Below, piece after piece: positions 27,324 to 35,127 of a DNA stretch of 50,417 bases. A program made the translations under genes and the position numbers. Every line of letters starts with the position of its first letter. Position 1 is the stretch's first letter. The DNA is from Actinomycetes bacterium. GTDB lineage: Bacteria; Actinomycetota; Actinomycetes; Actinomycetales; Microbacteriaceae. The notes below the pieces were generated by a model. That model saw only the letters and a list, made by a program, of their open reading frames with translations, made no database searches and was not told the origin of the DNA. The stretch is from the NCBI GenBank assembly GCA_023431405.1, contig JAEYVZ010000099.1:1-50417 (forward strand), written 5' to 3'.

Positions 27324-29513
27324 ATGACGGAATCCAGCAGCTCGGGCGCTGTGGAAGACGCGCCGAGCCCCGCGCTCGTCGCCCTGGCAGAAGCCCACGG
27401 AATCGCCACCGAGTACTGGTCGTTCTTCGGCGACCGTGTGGCCGTTCCGGCCGCGACGCTCCGCGCGATCCTGCGGGCCATGCACGTCGACGCCGCGGAC
27501 GACGCCGCGCTCGCCGCCGCTCACACCGCGGTCGAGGAGGGTCCGTGGCGCGAGCTGCTGCCGCCGTCGCACGTGACGCGCCCGGGTGCCAGGCCGGTTC
27601 TCGTGCACGTGGCCGATGGGCACGACGTGACGATCACGGTCGTGCTCGAAGACGGGACCCGGCGCGACGTCCCGATCCCCGAGCAGCGGCCGGCGGCCCG
27701 ACTGGTCGATGGCGTGCTCCGGTGGCGCGTCGAAGTGCCCCTGCCCGGCGACCTGCCGCTCGGGTGGCACACGCTCCTCGCCGAGCAGAGTCCGTTCGGG
27801 GGCGCAGGGCCCGACCGCGCCGCCTCGTGCACGCTGGTGATCGCCCCGGAGCGACTCCCCGATCCGCCCGTGCGTCCGGGTCGCTCCCGCGGCTGGGGGC
27901 TGATGGCTCAGCTCTATTCGGTGCGCTCGGAGCGCTCGTGGGGGATGGGCGACTTCGCCGACATGGCCGATCTCGCGGCCGTCGCCGGCGGCCAGGGCGC
28001 CGACTTCCTGCTCGTCAACCCCATCCATGCCGCCGAGGTCACCTCGCCGATCGAGCCGTCGCCGTACCTTCCGGCGACGCGGCGGTTCCTCGCTCCCCTT
28101 TATGTGCGTCCCGAGGACGTGCCGGAGGTGTCGTACCTCTCCCCCGCCGAGCGGGCGGTCGTCGAGGCCGCGCGGGTGCCCGTCGCCGCTGCTGACCGCG
28201 ATGCCGCCGGCCGCATCGACCGGGACGCCGTGTGGGCCGCGAAACGGGCGGCGCTCGAGGTGATCCATGCCGCGCCTCGGGCTGCCGGGCGTGAGGCGCA
28301 GCTGGCCGCGTTCGTCGCGCGAGAAGGACAGCCGCTGCAGGATTTCGCGCTGTGGTGCGCGCTCGAAGAGCACTTCGCAGGGCGGGCCGGCGGGCGTCCC
28401 GCGGAGGCCGACGACATCCGATCCCGGCTGGTCGCGCGGCTGCGTGAGGAGCTCGCCGATCGTGTTCGATTCCATGTCTGGCTGCAGTGGATCGCCGATC
28501 AGCAGGTGGAGTCGGCGCAGCGTGCGGCAGCCGCAGCGGGCATGCCGATCGGCATCATGCACGACCTCGCGGTCGGCGTGCACACACAGGGCTCGGACGC
28601 CTGGTCGCTGCACGACATGTACGCGCGCGGCATCACCGTGGGCGCCCCGCCCGACATGTACAACCAGCAGGGTCAGAACTGGAACCAGCCTCCGTGGCTG
28701 CCGGGCGCTCTGGCCCGTACGGCGTATGCGCCCCTGCGCGACATGATCCGCACCCTTCTGCGTCACGCCGGGGCGCTGCGCATCGACCACGTCATCGGGC
28801 TGTTCCGGCTGTGGTGGATCCCCGAGGGCCTCGGTGCCGACGCCGGAACCTACGTGCGGTACGACCACGAGGCGATGATCGGCGTGCTCGCGCTGGAGGC
28901 GCACCGGGCCGGTGCCGTGCTGATCGGCGAAGACCTCGGCAACGTCGAGCCGTGGGTGCGCGACTACCTCGCCGCGCGCGGCATCCTGGGCACGAGCGTG
29001 CTGTGGTTCGAGCGCGACGGCGAGGGCTTCCGACGCCCCGAGGACTACCGGCGGTCACTGCTGGCGACGGTGAACACCCACGACCTCCCACCGACGGCGG
29101 GCTACCTGGCCGAGGAGCACGTCGACCTCCGGGCGAAGCTCGGCCTGCTCACGCGACCGGTGGAGGAGGAGCGCGCGGATGCCGTGCGGGAACGTGAAGC
29201 GATGCTGTCGGTGCTGCGCAGCCGCGGCCTCATCGGCGAACGACCGACCGAGCAGGAGGTGATCGAGGCGCTCAACGTGCTCGTGACGGCCTCGCCGTCG
29301 CTGCTGGTGGGGGTCGCGCTGGTCGATGCCGTGGGCGAGCGCCGGGTGCAGAACCAGCCCGGAACCGACAAGGAGTATCCGAACTGGCAGGTGCCGCTCG
29401 CGGATTCCGACGGTCGCGCCGTGCTGATCGACGATCTGCCGACGCTTCCGCGGTTCACCTCACTGCTCTCTGCCGTCGATCGGGCGCTGCGGGCGGGGAC
29501 GCCGGGCGCCTGA
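27324..29513 (+). CDS. malQ: 4-alpha-glucanotransferase
   Basis: MalQ (amylomaltase, GH77) transfers glucan segments between maltodextrins in the cytoplasm. The 729-residue protein has an N-terminal actinobacterial extension (about 1-180). A catalytic barrel follows with GAPPDMYNQQGQNW, the nucleophile motif LRIDHVIGLFRLWWIP, the acid/base motif LIGEDLG and the third carboxylate in NTHDLPP, all intact. The ATG at 27324 follows GGGGGAGAG. No other maltose genes flank it. It converges on the short gene at 29525 with an 11-bp gap. Confidence 0.95.
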   Translation: MTESSSSGAVEDAPSPALVALAEAHGIATEYWSFFGDRVAVPAATLRAILRAMHVDAADDAALAAAHTAVEEGPWRELLPPSHVTRPGARPVLVHVADGHDVTITVVLEDGTRRDVPIPEQRPAARLVDGVLRWRVEVPLPGDLPLGWHTLLAEQSPFGGAGPDRAASCTLVIAPERLPDPPVRPGRSRGWGLMAQLYSVRSERSWGMGDFADMADLAAVAGGQGADFLLVNPIHAAEVTSPIEPSPYLPATRRFLAPLYVRPEDVPEVSYLSPAERAVVEAARVPVAAADRDAAGRIDRDAVWAAKRAALEVIHAAPRAAGREAQLAAFVAREGQPLQDFALWCALEEHFAGRAGGRPAEADDIRSRLVARLREELADRVRFHVWLQWIADQQVESAQRAAAAAGMPIGIMHDLAVGVHTQGSDAWSLHDMYARGITVGAPPDMYNQQGQNWNQPPWLPGALARTAYAPLRDMIRTLLRHAGALRIDHVIGLFRLWWIPEGLGADAGTYVRYDHEAMIGVLALEAHRAGAVLIGEDLGNVEPWVRDYLAARGILGTSVLWFERDGEGFRRPEDYRRSLLATVNTHDLPPTAGYLAEEHVDLRAKLGLLTRPVEEERADAVREREAMLSVLRSRGLIGERPTEQEVIEALNVLVTASPSLLVGVALVDAVGERRVQNQPGTDKEYPNWQVPLADSDGRAVLIDDLPTLPRFTSLLSAVDRALRAGTPGA

Positions 29514-29524
29514 CGGGCATCCGC

Positions 29525-29887
29525 TCACGCGGTCCACAGCACGGTCCAGCCGTCGACGATGAGGGTCTCCTCCTCCTGCCTGAGCTGTTCCGGCCGTATG
29601 CCCGCGACCTGCGAGATCATCATCGTCAGCGGGGCCCACTCCCGGGAGTGAGGAACGCGGAGGAAGTGGTGCAGGTCGTCGACCGTGGGATTGTCTCCGA
29701 CGAGACCGTGCACCGTCTCGCCGAACGATCCGGCGCCCAGCCGCTCGCCCGCGCGAGGGATGCCGGCGGCCTTGATGTCTTCCCGCACGATGGCGGCGAA
29801 GATCTCCCCGTCATCGCCGGAGAACTCGAATCGCATCCCGAGCGCGACCTGACTTGCGGGCCCGTTGGCCCCACCTGTCGGGCTCAT
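29525..29887 (-). CDS. hypothetical protein coupled to a response regulator
   Basis: I do not recognise this 120-residue acidic protein. It has no membrane segment or signal peptide and is predicted mixed alpha/beta, with a Gly/Asp-rich start and a terminal strand-like VDGWTVLW. Its ATG overlaps the stop of the upstream response regulator by four bases (ATGA), so the two are made together. Coding bias resembles its neighbours. A role with the regulator is inference from coupling only. Confidence 0.65.
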   Translation of the reverse strand: MSPTGGANGPASQVALGMRFEFSGDDGEIFAAIVREDIKAAGIPRAGERLGAGSFGETVHGLVGDNPTVDDLHHFLRVPHSREWAPLTMMISQVAGIRPEQLRQEEETLIVDGWTVLWTA

Positions 29888-30531
29888 GCGGCGGGGTATC
29901 CCGTCGTCGCATCGACGAGGCCGTCCTCGACCGCACGGCGGAAGAGGTCGACCTTCGTGGGGGCGGGGCGCCCCGCGGCGTTGTACTTGGAACGGATGCG
30001 GCGGATGTGGTCATGCACCGTCTCGCGCGTGACGAACAGCGCCGCGCCGACCATCTCGGCCGTCTCCCCCATCGCGTAACGCGTGAGCACGTCGGCTTCC
30101 CTTGTGGTCAGACGGGGACCTCGGTGGGGGCGGCCGCTGACTGCGCGCGCCCACTCCAGGGGGGTGAAGCGTTCACCCCGGACGGTCGCCACGACCGCCC
30201 GCACCACCGCCGCGGCGGGCTCGGACTTCCGGACGAGGCCCGCTGCCCCCGCGAGAGCCGCTTCGGAGAGAAGGGCCTGCGCGTCTGCGTTCGTGTAGAC
30301 CAGCACCGGGGCGCCGGTGGCGGCGAGCAGCGACACGTTGCTCTCGGGCGTCGAGCCGTCTTCGAGGTGGAGGTCGAGCACGATCGCATCCAGTCGATCG
30401 TCGGTGTCGACGAGGCCGGATGCCGTCGCCGCCGCGGCCGCCACATGCAGCGACGGATGGACATTGAGGATCGACGTCAGACCCAGAACGGTCGCCGGGT
30501 GGTCTCCGACGACCCCGATGCGCGCCTTCAT
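29884..30531 (-). CDS. NarL/FixJ-type response regulator
   Basis: The 215-residue protein combines a receiver domain (about 1-115) and a LuxR-type helix-turn-helix (about 148-200, LTTREADVLTRYAMGETAEM). The phospho-acceptor is Asp53 in IVLDLHLEDG, with the Thr of VYTNA and the Lys of VRKSEP in the switch positions. Such proteins bind DNA as dimers after phosphorylation by a sensor kinase. No kinase is encoded nearby, so it is an orphan. The ATG at 30531 follows AGGAGGTGCC, an excellent ribosome site that rules out the longer upstream extension. It overlaps the downstream 120-residue gene. Confidence 0.9.
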   Translation of the reverse strand: MKARIGVVGDHPATVLGLTSILNVHPSLHVAAAAATASGLVDTDDRLDAIVLDLHLEDGSTPESNVSLLAATGAPVLVYTNADAQALLSEAALAGAAGLVRKSEPAAAVVRAVVATVRGERFTPLEWARAVSGRPHRGPRLTTREADVLTRYAMGETAEMVGAALFVTRETVHDHIRRIRSKYNAAGRPAPTKVDLFRRAVEDGLVDATTGYPAA

Positions 30532-30799
30532 GGCACCTCCTGCACGATCGTCCGTCCCGAGTGGACGAACACGGAGGAAACTACCCACCCGCGTGGACGA
30601 TGACGCGCGCTCGTTCCGTGATGCACCCCAGGTCGGGGGGTATTGCCGTACCCCGCAGGGGCCGCTTACGTGCAGAGGAGCCTCCACGTGCGTGTCGCGC
30701 GGCACGATCCTCCGTGTGGCGCTCGCCGCGACGATCCTCCCCGCGAACGGGTGGCGCAGCCGTCCCCCGCACGGATGCGGTCTCCCGCACCGTCCCGGG

Positions 30800-32083
30800 T
30801 CAGCGCAGCAGTCCGCCCAGCACGGAGGCCACCACCCCGCCCTGCATCAGCAGCCAGAACACCACCGCGACCCCGATCACGATGACCGCGGGCCAGGGGA
30901 ACCCGCGCCTGAGCCGCCGCCCCTGTGCCGCCACACCGGGGGGTGGCCGCAATGCTGTGGTGGGTGCTGCGAATGGCAGCGAAACGCCGGCGGGGGTCGT
31001 GGCATCCGTGCCCGCGGTGTCCGTGCCCGTGGCATCCATACCGGTGGCATCCGTGCGCGAACTGCCGTGCGCACCCGCGTCCGCGCCGACCTGGACACCA
31101 TGATCGACCCGGTCGACAGGCGCCCCTCCCCCGAGGCGATCGTCGCGCCACCTCTCCCACTGCGCGAACTTGTCGATCAGTGCACCGACGATCGAGAACA
31201 GCCACGACCAGGTGGCCGGGTCGAGCGTCGAGAAGTCGCGCTTGGCGTAGAGGAACAGCCAGTCATCGACGATCTCCACATCGAGCGCCGCCGCATGGTC
31301 GATGAAGCGAGCCATGATGTCGGGCGTGAACAGATACAGCGCGTCTGGCTCGTACCCCTTCGGACAGTAGAGCGCGAAATGGCGGTCGAAGTCGCCTTCC
31401 AGCCGCAGACGCTGGCCGCGGTCGAACGAGGTCGGCAGATTCGACCCGAAGAGGGCGTTGTTGCTCGTGGCATCCAGCACGATGTGCGGCAAAGGGCTCG
31501 TGAGCTTCACTGCCACATAGCCCCAGCGGTGCGTGGTCTGATTCTTGCCCGAACCGGTCGTGTACTGGTGGTTGCCGAACTCCACGAATCGCGGAACCGT
31601 GCCGCGCACGACGTCGGTCGCCTGGCGTCCGCTCCCCTGCGCGAAGATCATCCCCGGAAGCGGCGGGGCGGGCGACACCGGATGCCATGACATGCCGTTC
31701 GCCCGCGCGAAGCGGTCGAGCCGGTACCAGCGTTCCGCGGTGCTCCCGGTGAACGCCCGCCAGCCGGCGTAGCCGGCCACCCCGACGACGACGGCGAGGA
31801 GGAGGAGCGGGGCGAAGGCCACGAGCGCGCCCGCGCCGGTGCCGCCGGTCGCGGCCATCGACACCACGGTCGAGGCGATCCCCACGAACACGCTCCCGAA
31901 CATGAACAGGAAGACCATCCCGAAGAGGGCGACGAGCACGATGCCGACGACACCCGTGCCGGAGGGGGCCCGGCCGGTGCGCCGGAGCTCTCGTGTGTAG
32001 GCACGAGCGGCAGCGCGGTCGACCGGCTCCCGCAGCGGACGCGCGTCGAACGCGTACGGCGGCGGTGCGGCGGTGGTGCTCAT
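30800..32083 (-). CDS. hypothetical membrane protein with low-complexity tail
   Basis: This 427-residue protein has two hydrophobic segments near the N-terminus (about 46-78 and 85-110), a soluble middle domain (about 115-330), a Thr/Asp/Ala repeat stretch and a final transmembrane helix (about 395-420). The middle domain resembles uncharacterised actinobacterial proteins that I cannot name with confidence. No enzyme motif is visible. Its ATG overlaps the upstream gene's stop (ATGA), so the two form a unit. The longer in-frame reading upstream lies within that gene in another frame and is spurious. The following 268 bp before the response-regulator gene hold no gene I can support. Confidence 0.7.
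   Translation of the reverse strand: MSTTAAPPPYAFDARPLREPVDRAAARAYTRELRRTGRAPSGTGVVGIVLVALFGMVFLFMFGSVFVGIASTVVSMAATGGTGAGALVAFAPLLLLAVVVGVAGYAGWRAFTGSTAERWYRLDRFARANGMSWHPVSPAPPLPGMIFAQGSGRQATDVVRGTVPRFVEFGNHQYTTGSGKNQTTHRWGYVAVKLTSPLPHIVLDATSNNALFGSNLPTSFDRGQRLRLEGDFDRHFALYCPKGYEPDALYLFTPDIMARFIDHAAALDVEIVDDWLFLYAKRDFSTLDPATWSWLFSIVGALIDKFAQWERWRDDRLGGGAPVDRVDHGVQVGADAGAHGSSRTDATGMDATGTDTAGTDATTPAGVSLPFAAPTTALRPPPGVAAQGRRLRRGFPWPAVIVIGVAVVFWLLMQGGVVASVLGGLLR
31005..31060 (-). repeat. short tandem repeats encoding TDATG-type units
   Basis: A 12-15 bp degenerate repeat (GCATCCGTGCCC-like on the plus strand) encodes the low-complexity run TDATGMDATGTDTAGTDAT in the tail of the membrane protein. 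Repeat number is a likely point of length variation between strains. Confidence 0.6.
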
Positions 32084-33081
32084 CGGTTCACCTCGTCGGA
32101 GTCGTGGGCCAACTGCGCGCCGACGGGGATCTCGAAGGCTTCGAGGCGGGGATCGGCGACGAGGGCGGCGACCAGCTCGGCGCTTCCGCCGATGATCGTG
32201 GAGTCGTGGTCGACCTCGGTCACCCACACCCACGCCCGGTCGGCGGGCCACACGATGCTCGGGCTCTGCGCGCTCGGCTCGAACCCGTGCTCCTCGGACT
32301 CGCGGTCGCGCCAGGGGACGGCGAGCACCCAGTCGGGATCGGCGAGCTCCGCGACGCCGCCGGCGAACAGCACGTGCGAACGGAAGGGCAGCTCGAGCCG
32401 CGGGCCCTCGGAGATGTCGCGGGCCAGGATCCCCTCCTGCCAGGTGGCTCGCCGGAAGACGTTGTTGAAGCGGTCTGAGAACGCGCGCCCCAGCATCCGA
32501 TTGTGGCGGTCGAGGCCGGGATCCTGCGCCGCATCGCCTACCTGGAAGAACGTCCTCGACGGCGAGGTGCCCAGGTGGCCGACGAGCCCGCCCCAGCCCT
32601 CCCACAGTGCCACGAAGCCCTCGTCGGGCGTCGAGGTGCGGGTGCTCAGCACCTCCGCGAGCGATGCCACGACATCGGCGGGCATGCCGCCCTCCTCGGG
32701 ATCGTGATAGCGCCACCCCTCGGCATCCCGGGGATCGTCCTCCCGGTCGCCGTGCAGGTCGAACCGGACCAGACTCCCCCACTGCGCCAACGGGTGCATC
32801 GTCGTGCCCATCGCGGCGGCCGTCGCCGCCCAGCTCACCCGCTCGTCGTCGACGCCGAGGTCGGGGTGAGAAGCGAAGAACGAGTCCCACGCACGGTGCG
32901 AGTACGGCTCGACGGGCCAGTCGGCACCGACCGGGCGGTCTCGCCAGGCCGGGTGGAAGACGCGCGCGTACGCCTCGAAGCCTCGCGGAACCACGCCGTG
33001 CATGCTCGCGCCCCATTCGGCTCCGTCATCGAGGCGGTCGCGGATCCAGTCGCCCGCAGACACATCGGGGGTCCATTCCAT
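32080..33081 (-). CDS. hypothetical protein paired with the membrane protein
   Basis: The 333-residue soluble protein is rich in Trp, Asp and Arg, with no signal peptide or membrane segment. I do not recognise a named domain. Recurrent aromatic motifs (WIRDRLDDGAEWG, HPAWRDRP, WEGWGGLVGHLG) suggest a globular actinobacterial-specific fold. The ATG at 33081 is chosen because the upstream in-frame extension runs through short DNA repeats. Its stop overlaps the start of the membrane-protein gene, implying coupled synthesis and perhaps physical association. Confidence 0.68.
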   Translation of the reverse strand: MEWTPDVSAGDWIRDRLDDGAEWGASMHGVVPRGFEAYARVFHPAWRDRPVGADWPVEPYSHRAWDSFFASHPDLGVDDERVSWAATAAAMGTTMHPLAQWGSLVRFDLHGDREDDPRDAEGWRYHDPEEGGMPADVVASLAEVLSTRTSTPDEGFVALWEGWGGLVGHLGTSPSRTFFQVGDAAQDPGLDRHNRMLGRAFSDRFNNVFRRATWQEGILARDISEGPRLELPFRSHVLFAGGVAELADPDWVLAVPWRDRESEEHGFEPSAQSPSIVWPADRAWVWVTEVDHDSTIIGGSAELVAALVADPRLEAFEIPVGAQLAHDSDEVNR

Positions 33082-33139
33082 GGCGCCACGGTACCGGGAT
33101 CGCCGATGGAGGCGGGGTCGTGCGGGCGGCGTGCGGGTC

Positions 33140-33181
33140 GTTCCGCACAACTCCTGCGATGTTCCGCACAACTCCTGCGAT
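33140..33181. repeat. exact 21-bp tandem duplication with inverted third copy nearby
   Basis: Two identical adjacent 21-bp units, each containing TTCCGCACAACTCCTGCGAT, occupy 33140-33160 and 33161-33181. The 12-bp core CACAACTCCTGC recurs inverted at 33236-33247. They lie in the 349-bp noncoding interval between a leftward hypothetical gene and the rpsF operon. This layout suggests a dispersed intergenic palindromic element or a regulator-binding array. The rest of the interval holds the rpsF promoter and leader. Confidence 0.8.
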
Positions 33182-33296
33182 CCGGATGACGAGGGCGCAC
33201 ATCACCCGCGTGTCGCCGCCGCTCGGTCACCGATTGCAGGAGTTGTGCCGCCCAGGACCGGGAGTTGCCCGATGCGCCGTGGCCGGCGGACGACGA

Positions 33297-33326
33297 TTCG
33301 CCCGCTGATCAGGCTTCGGCTAGACT
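33297..33326 (+). promoter_or_regulatory. probable rpsF operon promoter
   Basis: TTCGCC (33297-33302) and TAGACT (33321-33326) are separated by 18 bases. Transcription would start near 33333 and give a leader of about 98 bases before rpsF. Confidence 0.45.
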
Positions 33327-33381
33327 GTTGTGGTTGTCCGACTGCGCTCCCGCGCACGAGGGCACGTGCATCAACCCTCCT

Positions 33382-33404
33382 GATGCCGGGAACCGCCCGG
33401 CATC
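33382..33404 (+). promoter_or_regulatory. leader hairpin upstream of rpsF
   Basis: GATGCCGGG and CCCGGCATC form a perfect nine-base stem with a five-base AACCG loop, about 26 bases before the rpsF start. Many bacteria carry an S6:S18-binding autoregulatory structure in the rpsF leader. Position and the CCG-containing loop make this a candidate, but the full motif was not verified. A simple processing or termination hairpin is the alternative. Confidence 0.4.
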
Positions 33405-33430
33405 CGTTCTAGTCCGAAGGAGGTGGGTTA

Positions 33431-33796
33431 GTGACGCACACGCACCAGTACGAACTCATGGTCATCCTCGACCCCGAGATCGACGAGCGCCAGGTCGCTC
33501 CCAAGCTCGACGGTTTCCTGAAGGTCATCACCGCAGATGGTGGCTCGATCGACAACGTCGACGTGTGGGGCAAGCGCCGTCTCGCGTACGAGATCCAGAA
33601 GAAGAACGAGGGCATCTACGCCGTCGTGAACTTCACCGCCACCAGCGCCGCCACGCAGGAGCTCGACCGTCAGCTCAAGCTGAACGAGCAGATCATGCGC
33701 ACCAAGGTCCTCCGCGCCGAGGAGGCGATCGCTCAGGTCGCCGCCGAGAAGGAGCGCGCCGAGGCCAAGGCCGCTCGCAAGGCAGCGAAGGCGTAA
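33431..33796 (+). CDS. rpsF: 30S ribosomal protein S6
   Basis: S6 binds S18 and the central domain of 16S rRNA in the small subunit. The 121-residue protein starts MTHTHQYELMVILDPEIDER and contains the family signature WGKRRLAYEIQKKNEGIYAVVNF. A charged Ala/Lys/Glu tail ends it. The start is GTG at 33431, preceded by GAAGGAGGTGGG. It is the first gene of the rpsF-ssb-rpsR-rplI operon, with ssb five bases after its stop codon. Confidence 0.97.
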   Translation: MTHTHQYELMVILDPEIDERQVAPKLDGFLKVITADGGSIDNVDVWGKRRLAYEIQKKNEGIYAVVNFTATSAATQELDRQLKLNEQIMRTKVLRAEEAIAQVAAEKERAEAKAARKAAKA

Positions 33797-33801
33797 CGAC
33801 G

Positions 33802-34293
33802 ATGGCCGGCGAGACCGTCATCACCGTCGTGGGCAACCTCACGGCAGACCCCGAGCTGCGTTACACGCAGAACGGCCTGCCCGTCGCGAACTTCACCATC
33901 GCGTCGACGCCGCGCAACTTCGACCGTCAGGCCAACGAGTGGAAGGACGGCGAAGCGCTGTTCCTCCGCGCGTCGGTGTGGCGCGAGTTCGCCGAGCACG
34001 TGGCCGGTTCGCTCACCAAGGGCATGCGGGTCATCGCGACCGGCCGTCTGAAGCAGCGCTCCTACCAAGACCGCGAGGGCAACAACCGCACGGCGATCGA
34101 GCTGGAGGTCGACGAGATCGGCCCCTCGCTCCGCTACGCGACCGCCCAGGTCACCCGTGCCGCCTCCGGCGGTGGCGGCGGCCAGCAGCGGCCTCAGGTG
34201 CAGCAGGACGAGCCGTGGGCGACCCCCGGCTCCGCTGCGCCCGACGCGTGGAGTGCTCCGGGCGCCGGCTACGGCGACGACACCCCGTTCTGA
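33802..34293 (+). CDS. ssb: single-stranded DNA-binding protein
   Basis: SSB coats single-stranded DNA during replication and repair as a tetramer. The 163-residue protein has an N-terminal OB-fold (1-110) starting MAGETVITVVGNLTADPELR, with conserved aromatics. A Gly/Gln/Pro-rich linker and the acidic tip DDTPF, the docking peptide for partner proteins, follow. The ATG at 33802 is five bases past rpsF. Length is typical of actinobacterial SsbA. Upstream in-frame extensions lie inside rpsF and are not real. Confidence 0.96.
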   Translation: MAGETVITVVGNLTADPELRYTQNGLPVANFTIASTPRNFDRQANEWKDGEALFLRASVWREFAEHVAGSLTKGMRVIATGRLKQRSYQDREGNNRTAIELEVDEIGPSLRYATAQVTRAASGGGGGQQRPQVQQDEPWATPGSAAPDAWSAPGAGYGDDTPF

Positions 34294-34340
34294 TCAAGAC
34301 TCCGGATGCCACGGCATCCGACATTCATTAAGGAAAACAC

Positions 34341-34595
34341 ATGGCTGGAAAGGCTACCGGCGATCGCCGCAAGCCGCGGAAGGGCGCCAAGAACGCCGCT
34401 CCCGCGAAGGCGATCCGCGTCGGCGTCATCGACTACAAGGACGTCGCAACGCTTCGTAAGTTCATCTCGGAGCGCGGGAAGATCCGCGCCCGTCGTATCA
34501 CCGGTGTCTCGGTGCAGGAGCAGCGTCTGATCGCCAAGGCGATCAAGAACGCGCGCGAAATGGCGCTCCTGCCTTACGCCGGCGCTGGCCGCTAA
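34341..34595 (+). CDS. rpsR: 30S ribosomal protein S18
   Basis: S18 partners S6 on the platform of the small subunit. The 84-residue basic protein contains IDYKDVATLRKFISERGKI and RRITGVSVQEQRLIAKAIKNAREMALLPY, the family core. It has no Cys4 zinc motif at its N-terminus, so it is the zinc-free (C-) form; actinobacteria often carry a second paralogue elsewhere. ATG at 34341 is preceded by TTAAGGAAAAC. rplI starts 11 bases after its stop. Confidence 0.96.
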   Translation: MAGKATGDRRKPRKGAKNAAPAKAIRVGVIDYKDVATLRKFISERGKIRARRITGVSVQEQRLIAKAIKNAREMALLPYAGAGR

Positions 34596-34606
34596 GGGGT
34601 ACCGAC

Positions 34607-35059
34607 ATGGCAAAGCTGATTCTCACGAACGAGGTTGCCGGGCTCGGAAGCGCCGGTGACGTCATCGAGGTCAAGAACGGGTACGCCCGCAACTACCTCA
34701 TCCCCCAGGGCTTCGCAGTGGCCTGGACCCGCGGTGGCGAGAAGCAGGTGGCGTCCATCCGCGCCGCCCGCGAGGCCCGCGCGATCCACGACCACGAAGA
34801 GGCCGTGGCGCTGAAGGACGCGCTCGAGTCCAACAAGGTCAAGCTCGCCGTCAAGGCCGGTGCTGAGGGCCGTCTGTTCGGCTCGGTGAAGACCGCCGAC
34901 ATCGCGGATGCCGTCAAGGCCGCCGGTCTCGGTGACCTCGACAAGCGCAAGATCCACATCACCTCGCCCATCAAGGCGGTCGGTGAGCACGAGGCGACCG
35001 TTCGCCTCCGTGACGACCTCACCGCTGTGATCACCCTTCAGGTGGTCGCCGCGAAGTAA
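34607..35059 (+). CDS. rplI: 50S ribosomal protein L9
   Basis: L9 bridges the L1 stalk base and neighbouring ribosomes. The 150-residue protein starts MAKLILTNEVAGLGSAGDVI, followed by VKNGYARNYLIPQGFA, the N-domain signature. A long central helix (about 40-75) and a C-terminal domain follow. It is the last gene of the operon and is followed by a strong hairpin. The operon order rpsF-ssb-rpsR-rplI upstream of dnaB is conserved in many bacteria; here two surface-protein genes are inserted before dnaB. Confidence 0.97.
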   Translation: MAKLILTNEVAGLGSAGDVIEVKNGYARNYLIPQGFAVAWTRGGEKQVASIRAAREARAIHDHEEAVALKDALESNKVKLAVKAGAEGRLFGSVKTADIADAVKAAGLGDLDKRKIHITSPIKAVGEHEATVRLRDDLTAVITLQVVAAK

Positions 35060-35068
35060 GTCGCGTCA

Positions 35069-35106
35069 CAGAGAGGGCCGTGGGAGAGATCCCGCGGCCC
35101 TCTCTG
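35069..35106. terminator. terminator between rplI and the convergent surface-protein gene
   Basis: CAGAGAGGGCCGTGGGA pairs with TCCCGCGGCCCTCTCTG (one G-T pair) around a GAGA loop, ten bases after the rplI stop. GTTTC follows. The symmetric position between two convergent genes suggests it serves both. Confidence 0.85.
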
Positions 35107-35127
35107 CGTTTCAGGCGCGTCCCGGTG

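Noticed and set aside
26286..28904. 872-codon leftward open frame across pcnA and malQ
   Set aside because: It spans two genes with intact motifs on the other strand and has shadow-type composition.
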